23,216 nt of DNA from JBLHLB01 sp047618505 (GTDB taxonomy: Bacteria; Planctomycetota; UBA1135; GCA-002686595), in NCBI GenBank assembly GCA_047618505.1, contig JBLHLB010000024.1, positions 1-23,216 on the forward strand, given 5' to 3'. Under the pieces are notes generated by a model. The model was not told where the DNA came from. It saw only the letters and a program-made list of their open reading frames with translations, and ran no database searches. This document shows, in pieces, positions 15,174 to 22,319 of the stretch. The stretch's first letter is position 1; each line of letters opens with the position of its first letter. Position numbers and translations under genes: made by a program.

Positions 15174-17432
15174 ATGGCTCGGCCCTTGCACAAGACACAC
15201 CCCAATCAGTCTTCCGGAGTGAAGCTGGCTTGCCTGTCCCTCAGTAGCATCCAGTGGAAAGCAGCGGATCTACTTCCCGATCGCGGGTTAGGGCAACGCG
15301 CGATTGCCCGGTTGTTGATGGCCGTCGGGATCCTGACCCTGACATGTCTGAGTAATTCTTGTGGACGGCCTGACGCACCGCGTGTTCAACGGTTGGCTGC
15401 CTCCACCAAGGTCACCGTAGAGGCTCCTAAGGTAGACCGCGAAGAAGGGGAGCTGACCTGGATCGATGACCAAGACGGGCGCTGGATCCGGCAACAAATC
15501 GCGCATTCCTCCTGGAGCCGAACACAGCGTCCCGGTCGCTGGAAAGCGAAGATCCTTGCGCGCGGAATCGGGCAGCCTCCCCCGGGAGTTGGTGTCGCGC
15601 GACTGAGGGACTCGCACTTGAATAGGGAGTTCCCCTCTGCGGAGAGCGCCTCAACCTCTACACCCGGAGCCTTCGCCATCGTCTTCGATCACGTCTTCAT
15701 TGACTTAGAGGAAGGCGAGTCCGTACCTGAATCGGCAGTGCTTGATGTGTATTCAACAGCGGGTCGCCGGGACAGGAACGGCCTGCAGTTGGTCGAAGGC
15801 ATACATGCATCCGGGGAGGGCTTCGCGACGCTCACCGGAGGTCTAGTCGACCTCGTGGTCGACATCCCTGCTAGCTCTTCTCTGCGACTCTGCCTTGCGG
15901 CCACTTCCTGTTTCCTCGGTGATTCCAATGGGGATGAGAAGGTTTTATTCAAGGTGGAGCTTGATGGCGTGATCCTTCGAGAAGCCCAGCTTCCCCTCGC
16001 GCGAACCGGAGCCACAGAGTGGGTTGTGATCGAGCTTCCTCCCGAAGGTCGACTCGGGGCCGAGCTCCGCTTCAGCACTACAGGACCTCTTTCCTACACG
16101 TCGTTTCTTTCCCCCACCATCGGGCCATCCGATGCGAAAGCAATGCGGGCCGCTGATGGACGTCCTGACTTGGTCGTGTTTCTGATGGACACATTCCGGG
16201 CGGACAACCTCGCTACCTACGGGGGGGATGGGGGCCTAACGCCCAACCTAGACGCCTTCGCTAAACAGGCCCTCGTGTTTAGCAACACTCGGGCCACGGG
16301 TACGCATACCCTGCCGTCCCACGCCTCCATCTTCAGTGGGCTATATCCGCACCAGGTCGGGGTTAGCGAGCAGTTCTCGAGCTTACCCGACTCGGTGGAG
16401 ACGATCGCAGAGGACCTGGCAAGAGCCGGGTACAGGACGGGGGCTGTCACGGATTCAGTGATCGTCTCCCAGGCGTACGGCATGGCCCAAGGCTTCCAGT
16501 GGTTCGTCGAACGCAAGATCAGCCTCGCCGACACACTCGAACGAGCGCGAACTTTCCTGGACGCGGGTGACGGGCGCCCAACCCTTCTCTATGTTCAAAC
16601 GTATGCGGTTCATTCGCCCTATGAATTGGACGCTAGTGCACGGGAGCTCCTGGGCGATCGGTTGGGCCTTAGGGAGGACGATGAGTTCTACTCGCTCCAG
16701 GAGCGCCTACGGGTCAATCTTAAGGAGGGTGGACCGGAAGAAGCGCGTGTCGAAATCGTCGCCGGCCTACGGCGCCTCTACCTCGGCGCGAGCGCCGTAC
16801 TAGATGATCGATTCTCTGATTTCCTCGGAGATCTCAAGGAGCGGGACATACTCAGCAATGGTGTCTTGATCGTCACCAGTGACCACGGGGAATCATTCGG
16901 TGAACACGGTGAGCTTTGGCACAACGGCGCTACCTACGACGAGCTGCTTCGCATTCCGCTCATGCTGATCGGAAGAGGCATCAACCGGGGAGTCGTTGAT
17001 AAGCCGGCTTCGCTTGTTGATTTGCCCCCAACTCTAGCTGCCCTCGCTGGGATTCGCCAGCGCCCGGAGTGGCAAGGGAGCTCCCTCTTTGACCTTCCGG
17101 AAGAACGCCTTCTCTTCGCCTACCGTTGCATGGGAGCCATCAGTGGAACCAGTTCGATGGCGATCCTTGATGGCTCCCTCAAAGTGATGGCTTCGGAGAG
17201 CGCTAGCTCGATTGCCGCTGGCAATGTTGCCGGCGCCTTTGATCTCCTCAAGGATCCCGGAGAGGTACAAGACCAAGGAGACCAAAGCTGGGCAAGTGAA
17301 CTCTTGCTTAGGGCCAGCCGCGAAGCTGTCTTCACATTACAGCCACTCCAGGGGCGGAGCGCCGCCAGGATCGACGCGGCCAAACGGGCCGAACTCAACG
17401 ATATGGGATATGGCGGTGAGGCGGATCACTAG
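15174..17432 (+). CDS. Sulfatase-fold hydrolase/transferase lipoprotein with Thr at the nucleophile site
   Basis: From ATG 15174 the product is 752 aa. Other possible starts are GTG 15096 and ATG 15318. A hydrophobic stretch with lipobox-like end (LLMAVGILTLTCLSNSC) implies membrane attachment, which favours a start close to it. About 250 residues without a recognised domain follow (beta-rich, possibly carbohydrate-binding-like). The alkaline-phosphatase-superfamily sulfatase domain starts at about residue 328 with LVVFLMDTFRADNLATYGG. The motif that is C/S-x-P-S-R in true sulfatases is T-L-P-S-H here, with Thr379 at the formylglycine position. Metal-binding acidic and His residues are present (MDTFRAD, SDHGESFGEHG). 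Thr cannot become formylglycine, so phosphodiester or phosphotransfer chemistry is as likely as sulfate ester hydrolysis. The C-terminus ends LNDMGYGGEADH, like two other proteins in the window. Confidence 0.88.
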   Translation: MARPLHKTHPNQSSGVKLACLSLSSIQWKAADLLPDRGLGQRAIARLLMAVGILTLTCLSNSCGRPDAPRVQRLAASTKVTVEAPKVDREEGELTWIDDQDGRWIRQQIAHSSWSRTQRPGRWKAKILARGIGQPPPGVGVARLRDSHLNREFPSAESASTSTPGAFAIVFDHVFIDLEEGESVPESAVLDVYSTAGRRDRNGLQLVEGIHASGEGFATLTGGLVDLVVDIPASSSLRLCLAATSCFLGDSNGDEKVLFKVELDGVILREAQLPLARTGATEWVVIELPPEGRLGAELRFSTTGPLSYTSFLSPTIGPSDAKAMRAADGRPDLVVFLMDTFRADNLATYGGDGGLTPNLDAFAKQALVFSNTRATGTHTLPSHASIFSGLYPHQVGVSEQFSSLPDSVETIAEDLARAGYRTGAVTDSVIVSQAYGMAQGFQWFVERKISLADTLERARTFLDAGDGRPTLLYVQTYAVHSPYELDASARELLGDRLGLREDDEFYSLQERLRVNLKEGGPEEARVEIVAGLRRLYLGASAVLDDRFSDFLGDLKERDILSNGVLIVTSDHGESFGEHGELWHNGATYDELLRIPLMLIGRGINRGVVDKPASLVDLPPTLAALAGIRQRPEWQGSSLFDLPEERLLFAYRCMGAISGTSSMAILDGSLKVMASESASSIAAGNVAGAFDLLKDPGEVQDQGDQSWASELLLRASREAVFTLQPLQGRSAARIDAAKRAELNDMGYGGEADH

Positions 17433-17535
17433 CCTCGGTGTCACCCCGGCCAGCGTGAGACTCTTCGCTTGTGCAAACCCTCGGGGATGCACGCCGAGCT
17501 GGCTCCTAGGCTGCAGCAGTTAAACTCACAGCTGC

Positions 17536-17922
17536 ATGGCCCCTACAGCCTCGCACCTCCTTGCCTTTGATTCCCTGGACACTCCGTCCGCAACCGAAGA
17601 GTCCGCGCCTTCGCACTTCGAGGGGTTTACGCCCTTGGTCGGTCACGCATGGCGCGGGAGCTTCCCCGGCGGGACGCACCAGGGCACCCTAGGCATCGAG
17701 TAGCTTGTGTAGATGATCGATGGCGAGTGCCTGCGTAACCGGCGCCGCGTCGCCACACTTGACGGCGATGTCGTTTACTCCGGTGAGGTGGTCTATTGCT
17801 AGGACCACGAAGACGAGTGCCTGCACTGGTGGTACTTCAACGCGACCGGTGGCATCCGGGTGCTTGGACTCCTCTGCCAAGAGAATAGAACTGCAGGGAA
17901 GTTAGGTTGTCTGCTTCCCTAG
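17536..17922 (+). pseudogene. Decayed lipocalin-like beta-barrel gene with in-frame TAG stops
   Basis: One continuous frame reads like a small uncharacterised lipocalin-like family: HFEGFTPLVGHAWRGSFPGG, then GECLRNRRRVATLDGDVVYSG, EVVYC-stop-DHEDECLHWW and YFNATGGIRVLG. The frame is interrupted by TAG at 17701-17703, 17710-17712 and 17800-17802, and ends at TAG 17920. At least the stop after VVYC falls where the family has a Trp before Asp, so TGG-to-TAG changes are likely. The first 55 codons from ATG 17536 are open. The second half of the family pattern is not recognisable, so the 3' end is also lost. Family memory, not a search, supports this. Confidence 0.55.
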
Positions 17923-18343
17923 CAGATGTGGTCGTGTCGCTCATGGGCCCATCCAAGTAGCCCACGGGAAGTTCTTCAAGCCTTTGGGGATGGGAGCGCA
18001 CCGGCCAAATTGGGCGGGCAGCGTCCCGGGCGCATCAACGTGACTGTTCTCTGGCTCCGCTACCGGCACAACAAGTTTCAACTGTACGCAGTCCGCGCCT
18101 GGACCACGGGGCTTGGTCAAGGGCTGGGCAGGCTTCACCCATGCACCGAGAACCGGGGGGACACCGCCGCGCACGATCTGGCCCCGGCCTTGCCGAGCGC
18201 AGCAAGCGTGCCGAATTAATAGAGACGGATACTGGGCCGGCGAGCTAGCCGCCCGATTGCAGGCTGCCTCGACTGGTCTGCCCCACTGGTCTCCCCGACT
18301 GCTTCCGACGATCTCGAGCCTCTCCTTCCTTGGGACTCGCCTA
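17923..18343. other. Gap without a supported gene
   Basis: About 420 bp between the decayed lipocalin-like gene and the end of the anti-sigma gene. Open frames exist on both strands, but their translations are rich in Pro, Arg and Gly and show no domain, signal or membrane segment. This is what GC-rich non-coding DNA usually gives. It may be degraded 3' sequence of the pseudogene. No terminator with a T-run and no repeat was seen. Confidence 0.5.
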
Positions 18344-19405
18344 TCAATCACCGCCGCCTGCGTACCCAAGACCTTGAAGCTGGTCTAGGAGCTCGGTCGA
18401 AACCGCACGCGTCCAGCTTTCGAAATCTGCTTCGGCAGATCGAATCCGTTCCTCAGATATCCCCTCTGCGAAGACATCTTCCAGCCCGGCCGGAGAAAAG
18501 GAAAGCAAACGCGCAATCGCTTCGCCTTCCGCATTCAGCGGTGACAGGCTGGTGGTTTCTTGCCCGTGCCTGAATTCGATATTTAGCCAGCGCCCCTTGT
18601 CATCCAGGTCGACCTGTGCCTCCTCCCAAGTAGTGACTTGCCTTGGGTGAACGATTAAGTGTGTCTCCCCGCGCACCCCACGTACTGAGGCGACTTCAAA
18701 CTCTCCCTGTTCCAAATCGCGCAGAAGTTTGACACCCGACGGACCGAACCCAAGGGGCCACTCGACATCCATGCTCGCGGGCAGCCAATTTGCGGCCTCC
18801 GTACCCGTAACCAGAATTGGCTGATCCCAATGGCCGCGGTACCAGGTGTATTCGCCGTTGCTTCCTCCCTGTGCGTCGCCAGGTTCGATGGAGTCGAGCA
18901 GTTTGCACGCGCCCCACAGGAAGCGAGTCCCCGCTGGTTCAAAGATCGACTCGCTACAGGAAACGCCTGTCGCGCTGCTGAATCCTGCCTCTGACCCCTG
19001 AAGGTATTCCGTCAACGCTAGCTGTAAAACGACGCGCTCTTCAGAGAAGTCCTCGCCGCGGCCCCAGCCCCAAAGGAGGATCGCGCAGAGGGAAGCAGCA
19101 ACCAAAAAGGCAAAGGCCCACGGTCCCATCGGGCGCGTGTCTACTGGAGCTTCACGGTTGGCTCGTGAATTGGTTTTGGGTGCAGGTCCAGTCTCCGGCA
19201 CGGGGTCAAACTTGGGCGCCTGCTCAAGCACGCCATGGAACAAGGTCCGCATTTCTTCGGATGCTCCCCGCAGTGCCGCCAACTCAGCAACACAGGCCGC
19301 GCATTCCCCTAGATGCAGGTCTACTACGGCGGCCTCCGCCTCAGGCAACTCTCCGTCCATGTAGGCGCCCAGGGAAGGACGCAGCGTTTCGCAATCGCAC
19401 TTCAT
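18344..19405 (-). CDS. Anti-sigma factor with zinc-finger N-terminus and membrane helix
   Basis: Protein of 353 aa that probably holds the neighbouring ECF sigma factor inactive. The N-terminus is a zf-HC2/ZAS anti-sigma domain: Cys3/Cys5, and His31-x3-Cys35-x2-Cys38 in DLHLGECAACVAELAAL. A linker leads to one membrane helix at about 95-113 (WAFAFLVAASLCAILLWGW). About 240 residues then lie outside, with no recognised sensor domain. This part is rich in strands and aromatic residues (GFGPSGVKLL, ETHLIVHPRQVTTWEEAQ). The tail is QLQGLGYAGGGD, similar to two other proteins in the window. Its ATG overlaps the sigma stop codon by 4 bp (ATGA) and has a strong ribosome site, which shows translational coupling. 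A stress signal in the envelope would be passed by release of sigma. Confidence 0.9.
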   Translation of the reverse strand: MKCDCETLRPSLGAYMDGELPEAEAAVVDLHLGECAACVAELAALRGASEEMRTLFHGVLEQAPKFDPVPETGPAPKTNSRANREAPVDTRPMGPWAFAFLVAASLCAILLWGWGRGEDFSEERVVLQLALTEYLQGSEAGFSSATGVSCSESIFEPAGTRFLWGACKLLDSIEPGDAQGGSNGEYTWYRGHWDQPILVTGTEAANWLPASMDVEWPLGFGPSGVKLLRDLEQGEFEVASVRGVRGETHLIVHPRQVTTWEEAQVDLDDKGRWLNIEFRHGQETTSLSPLNAEGEAIARLLSFSPAGLEDVFAEGISEERIRSAEADFESWTRAVSTELLDQLQGLGYAGGGD

Positions 19406-19929
19406 GAGTTTCCTCCTTCACTGTCCAAGTCTGTGCTCAGTTCACGGACGCGTGCCCGCGCACGGTGCAACGTCACACGCACAACGTCTTCGCTCTTTCC
19501 CAGCGTCTCGGCGATCTGCCGATAGGAATGATCGAGTCCGTCCTTCAGGTAGAGCATCGCCCGCCAGGTGGGCTTGAGCTGTGCCAAGATCTCCTGAAGG
19601 CGTTCGGTCCGTTCACGACCGAGGGCCAATTGCGCGGGATCTTGGTTCCCTCGGTCGACAATCTGTGCGCCCTCCTGGAGGGCAAGATCGAGGGATTCCG
19701 TGCGCCGCCGGCGCAGCTCGTCGAGGGCGAGATTGCGAACGATCGACAGCAACAACTGACGCACTGGTCTGTCGCTGTCGGGCTCGCGCTGCATACCGCC
19801 CAGGCGCACAAAGGCCTCCTGGGCTAACTCTTCGGCGCGGGCGTGATCGCCCACAAGAGCCCAGGCCAGGCCATAGGCTTCACGCCAATGCACGGCTGCG
19901 GCGCGCATGCTCTTGCCCCTTGAGTTCAT
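19402..19929 (-). CDS. ECF-type RNA polymerase sigma factor
   Basis: A 175-aa sigma-70 family member with only regions 2 and 4, as in extracytoplasmic-function sigma factors. Region 2 is at about 15-80 (AEELAQEAFVRLGGM, then LLLSIVRNLALDELRRRR). Region 4 is at about 110-165 (LKPTWRAMLYLKDGLDHSYRQIAETLGKSEDVVRVTLHRARARVREL split over its helix-turn-helix). It directs transcription of a regulon when released by the anti-sigma factor encoded just downstream with a 4-bp overlap. Two starts are possible: ATG 19929, or ATG 19908, which has a slightly better ribosome site (AAGGGG). Both keep region 2 intact. The 165-aa Cys protein gene ends 73 bp upstream on the same strand and probably shares the transcript. 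Confidence 0.93.
   Translation of the reverse strand: MNSRGKSMRAAAVHWREAYGLAWALVGDHARAEELAQEAFVRLGGMQREPDSDRPVRQLLLSIVRNLALDELRRRRTESLDLALQEGAQIVDRGNQDPAQLALGRERTERLQEILAQLKPTWRAMLYLKDGLDHSYRQIAETLGKSEDVVRVTLHRARARVRELSTDLDSEGGNS
19411..19418 (-). promoter_or_regulatory. Strong ribosome binding site for the anti-sigma gene
   Basis: On the minus strand AAGGAGGA lies 5 nt before the anti-sigma ATG and inside the end of the sigma gene. It is the best Shine-Dalgarno match I noticed in the window. It fixes the start of the anti-sigma gene and fits coupled production of sigma and its inhibitor. Confidence 0.75.
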
Positions 19930-20002
19930 GCTGCTATCTAACCACGGCTACGGGCACGCCCGACACGAGCAAGTCCAGGTTCAAGGGACGCGGCAATCAA
20001 GG

Positions 20003-20500
20003 CTAGTAGTCCACGTAGCCCAGATACGACAGTCCCTGCAGTTGCTCTTCAGGCGTCCCAGGTCTGTGCTCCCCGCTGCCCTCGGTTTGTTCGCATTCCC
20101 CATCTCCGCTGGTCGCGGCTCCATCATCGGGCTGCTCCTCATTCTCCGTGGGATCTCCGCAGGAACTCACTAGGCCCCCGAACAAGAGTAGAAGCCAACT
20201 GGCTGCCCGCGCTATCTGCATTAGCGGCTGAAGCAGTGGACGACTTCGTCCCGCCGTGCGCCCAGTCCGGGTCAGTACGATCCCGTCCGGTTGCACAGTC
20301 TTGAGCAGGCAAATGCGGCCCTCCGCACCACGCACTAACTTCTCCCCCTCGGAGCGACTGTAGGCCGCAAGGTTGTGGACCTTGAGCTGACACTCCCCGC
20401 AGAAGCGCTCCCGATCGTTCCCGTCCAAGGGCGTCAGGCTGTTCCATTGCTTGCTGCAACCGCTGAGCTTGAGCGCTTCCAATTCGATGTTCTTGTCCAT
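20003..20500 (-). CDS. Cys-rich single-pass membrane protein upstream of the sigma gene
   Basis: Starting at ATG 20500, which has AGGAAG just upstream, gives 165 aa. Residues 1-80 carry four cysteines in a pattern seen in small uncharacterised proteins: Cys15 (SGCSKQWNSL), Cys34/Cys37 (RERFCGECQLKVHNL) and Cys64 (GRICLLKTVQPDG). They could bind a metal or form a redox switch. A hydrophobic segment at about 96-112 (IARAASWLLLLFGGLV) ends in SSCGD, giving an internal helix. The rest is acidic and Gly/Glu-rich and ends EEQLQGLSYLGYVDY, similar to the anti-sigma tail. Its position just before sigma and anti-sigma, 73 bp away, suggests a sensing or regulatory role in the same pathway. Activity is unknown. 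A longer frame to 20554 would start without a ribosome site. Confidence 0.75.
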   Translation of the reverse strand: MDKNIELEALKLSGCSKQWNSLTPLDGNDRERFCGECQLKVHNLAAYSRSEGEKLVRGAEGRICLLKTVQPDGIVLTRTGRTAGRSRPLLQPLMQIARAASWLLLLFGGLVSSCGDPTENEEQPDDGAATSGDGECEQTEGSGEHRPGTPEEQLQGLSYLGYVDY

Positions 20501-20523
20501 GTGCTTCCTGGGGATGTCCCGTT

Positions 20524-20542
20524 GGGAACCACGCTGGTCCCC
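20524..20542. promoter_or_regulatory. Near-perfect inverted repeat upstream of the Cys-rich protein gene
   Basis: GGGAACCA (20524-20531) and TGGTCCCC (20535-20542) pair at seven of eight positions, the eighth being a possible G-U pair in RNA, with a 3-nt centre. It ends 23 nt upstream of the ATG at 20500, so it lies in the leader of the sigma-containing operon. It may be an operator or a leader hairpin. No promoter elements could be assigned with confidence. Confidence 0.3.
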
Positions 20543-20606
20543 TGGAATCCACACGGGCAGGGCCTCGGACCGTTAACAGCCGATTCTGTTTTTTTCGGCG
20601 CGGACC

Positions 20607-20957
20607 TCAGAACAGGAGGAGCCCGAGACCTGCCGAGAGGGAATTAGCGGCCAGCGATACGGCCAAACAGCGCCACCAACTCGCTCTCTTTGAAGCCGGG
20701 GAAGCCGCGCGATTCCACAAGGTCCACACGAGGATCGCCTCCACTAGGATCACGACGGATTCGGCCAATAGAAGCGGTGCACCGACCTCGGACGTTGGCG
20801 TGTAGGTCAGCCACAGGACAGGGTGCGTGAACAAGCTCGTGCTAAAGGAGAGCGCGACCAGGAGCCGTCCATCGGGGAGGGTGCGTCGCAGTCCCCAAGC
20901 CCAAAGGGGCATTTCGAAGGCCACCGTGAAGAGATAGGCGCTGAGCCAAGCGGTCAT
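20607..20957 (-). CDS. Small multi-pass membrane protein
   Basis: A 116-aa protein with about four hydrophobic helices: WLSAYLFTVAFEMPLWAWGL, LVALSFSTSLFTHPVLWLTY, APLLLAESVVILVEAILVW and CLAVSLAANSLSAGLGLLLF. Conserved-looking polar residues sit inside the helices: Glu in FEMPLW, His-Pro in FTHPVLW, two Glu in LAESVVILVEAIL and Asn in AANSLSAG. Such buried charges suggest transport, redox or cofactor work rather than simple anchoring. Similar small proteins of unknown function exist in other bacteria, to my memory. The ATG overlaps the stop codon of the upstream 320-aa membrane protein by 4 bp (ATGA), so the two are translationally coupled. No function can be given. Confidence 0.8.
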   Translation of the reverse strand: MTAWLSAYLFTVAFEMPLWAWGLRRTLPDGRLLVALSFSTSLFTHPVLWLTYTPTSEVGAPLLLAESVVILVEAILVWTLWNRAASPASKRASWWRCLAVSLAANSLSAGLGLLLF

Positions 20958-21916
20958 CGCGCTACGCCAACGGGGATCGCACGCCCTGCGAGCCAGTGCA
21001 TGACGAGGGCGATCTCAAGCCACCCATGGAAGAGCACAAAGGACAGGTAGGTGGAGCGCGCGCCGATGGGATCGATCAAGCCGAGGAGTGGCAGGGCAAG
21101 TAGGGCGACCAAGACACCGCTACGCCCGAGCTTTCCGCTCCAATCCCTGATCGTGTGCGCTTCGCCTTGACCCCATGCGCAACCTGGCATCAGGAACATC
21201 CACACGGAGTAGTGCATGAGTTGAGCGAAGGCGAAGGAGAGGACAACGCGCTCGCCCATTGCGACGGACAGACCCGGTGCCAAGGTCTCGCGCAGCCCTT
21301 CGAAGCTGAGGCCGGCGACAGGGGTGGCGCTCCAGGCTGGAACGACTCCGGCGAGGATTGCCGTCATCATTGCGAGGAACAGAAGGCCTAGCCCAAGCCT
21401 GGCCCTTCCGGAAACGTTCGCGCGCTTCAGCAGCCACAACCAGAACCCGATGGCGATCAGGTTGTGTGCATGCCCAAGGAAGAGACCACAGAGCTTTGGC
21501 CGAGCGCAACAGGCCACACCAAGGGCTACGAGAGCGCCCATGAGCCACCAGCGGAGGTTCCCTCGACCTTGGAAAGCGACAGCGACGGCGCCGACAACCG
21601 CAAGGAATCCGAGCAACACTTCCCACAGGGCATAGCGCGGGGCACCCAGGAGCAAGCTCACGCGCAACAACGTCATCGCCACCAGGGGAACAAGGATCAC
21701 CCCCACCAACCTGCGGTTCACCGGCATCACCGGTCGCCAGATCAAGAGACGCAGATCGTTCAGCACATGCGGCACACCGAAGATCAAAGGTGCGAGAAGG
21801 AGCACCCAAACCGGTGCGAGCAAGGTCGCTCCCCACCCGATCACAAGGTGCGCAAGCCCAAGTCCCACGAACTGTCGAGGAGCTGTGCTGCGCACCCCGG
21901 ACATCGCGCTGTTCAC
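20954..21916 (-). CDS. Polytopic membrane protein with conserved-looking histidines
   Basis: A 320-aa protein with roughly eight to nine membrane helices. Polar motifs lie in or at the helices: FGVPHVLNDLR, FLGHAHNLIAIGFWLW, FAQLMHYSVWMFLMP and FHGWLEIALVMHWL. The repeated intramembrane His residues, with a Gly-x-Pro-His start, loosely recall the Brp/Blh beta-carotene-dioxygenase family, where His ligands hold iron. The spacing does not match closely enough to name it, so a metal- or heme-binding membrane protein is an inference only. GTG at 21916 is the chosen start because it forms a GTGA overlap with the stop of the 42-aa gene; ATG 21904 is the alternative. It is followed, again by 4-bp overlap, by the 116-aa membrane protein gene. 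Confidence 0.82.
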   Translation of the reverse strand: MNSAMSGVRSTAPRQFVGLGLAHLVIGWGATLLAPVWVLLLAPLIFGVPHVLNDLRLLIWRPVMPVNRRLVGVILVPLVAMTLLRVSLLLGAPRYALWEVLLGFLAVVGAVAVAFQGRGNLRWWLMGALVALGVACCARPKLCGLFLGHAHNLIAIGFWLWLLKRANVSGRARLGLGLLFLAMMTAILAGVVPAWSATPVAGLSFEGLRETLAPGLSVAMGERVVLSFAFAQLMHYSVWMFLMPGCAWGQGEAHTIRDWSGKLGRSGVLVALLALPLLGLIDPIGARSTYLSFVLFHGWLEIALVMHWLAGRAIPVGVAR

Positions 21917-22041
21917 TTGCGCGGGCTTAGGATCTTGATCACTACGAAGGCGACAGCGAGCACCGCAATGACGCCGACGATGAGGTAGCTGCGGGAGGTT
22001 TCCTCGGGAACGTCCGGTGCAATGTCGAGCAGGCTAAGCAT
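21913..22041 (-). CDS. 42-aa single-pass membrane protein at the head of the membrane operon
   Basis: A very short gene: MLSLLDIAPDVPEETSRS, then a hydrophobic helix YLIVGVIAVLAVAFVVIKIL and a basic end SPRK. One membrane helix with a positive C-terminus suggests the N-terminus outside. An AGGAA ribosome site lies 8 nt before the ATG. The stop codon overlaps the GTG start of the 320-aa membrane gene by 4 bp (GTGA). The ribosome site, overlap, sensible hydrophobic helix and charge pattern together make it a likely real gene despite its size. It could be a small subunit or assembly factor for the two following membrane proteins. No known family was recognised. Confidence 0.7.
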   Translation of the reverse strand: MLSLLDIAPDVPEETSRSYLIVGVIAVLAVAFVVIKILSPRK

Positions 22042-22275
22042 GGCAAGATTCCTAGGTGGGGCTACGGCGTTCGACGGGAGGGGCAACTGCGCTGCCCTCT
22101 GGCTCGGACGAGCCTAGCCCTCCACCGGCGGCGTGACAATCATGCTCAAGACTCTGTCTTCAGCAGCCTGCGTCGACCCCGCCCGGATTTCTCCTGGGTT
22201 TGCCTGAACCCCGCCGCGTGATGTGCAACTTGGGGTTGAAAGCACTGCGCATCCCAAATCTTCCGTGCTCTCGTC

Positions 22276-22306
22276 GCCCCCGCACCGATCCTTATCGGCG
22301 AGGGGC
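22276..22306 (-). terminator. Hairpin after the molybdopterin oxidoreductase gene
   Basis: On the minus strand GCCCC...GGGGC arms (outer) and CCGAT/ATCGG (inner) with an AAGG loop form a long imperfect stem, 13 nt after the stop codon. There is no T-run. The position directly behind the gene supports a transcript end. Confidence 0.45.
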
Positions 22307-22319
22307 CGGACTGTACGCC

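Noticed and set aside
17701..17802. In-frame TAG codons as possible amber recoding
   Set aside because: Several intact genes here (proS, the DTW gene, the sulfatase-fold gene) end in TAG, so TAG acts as a normal stop; the frame also loses its family pattern afterwards, which fits a pseudogene.
17941..18369. Minus-strand open frame of about 140 codons in the gap
   Set aside because: It overlaps the end of the anti-sigma gene, has Pro/Arg/Gly-rich composition, no ribosome site and no recognisable motif.
20581..20600. T-run after a short AACAG/CTGTT stem on the plus strand
   Set aside because: No plus-strand gene ends nearby and the stem is only 5 bp, so it is not a credible terminator.
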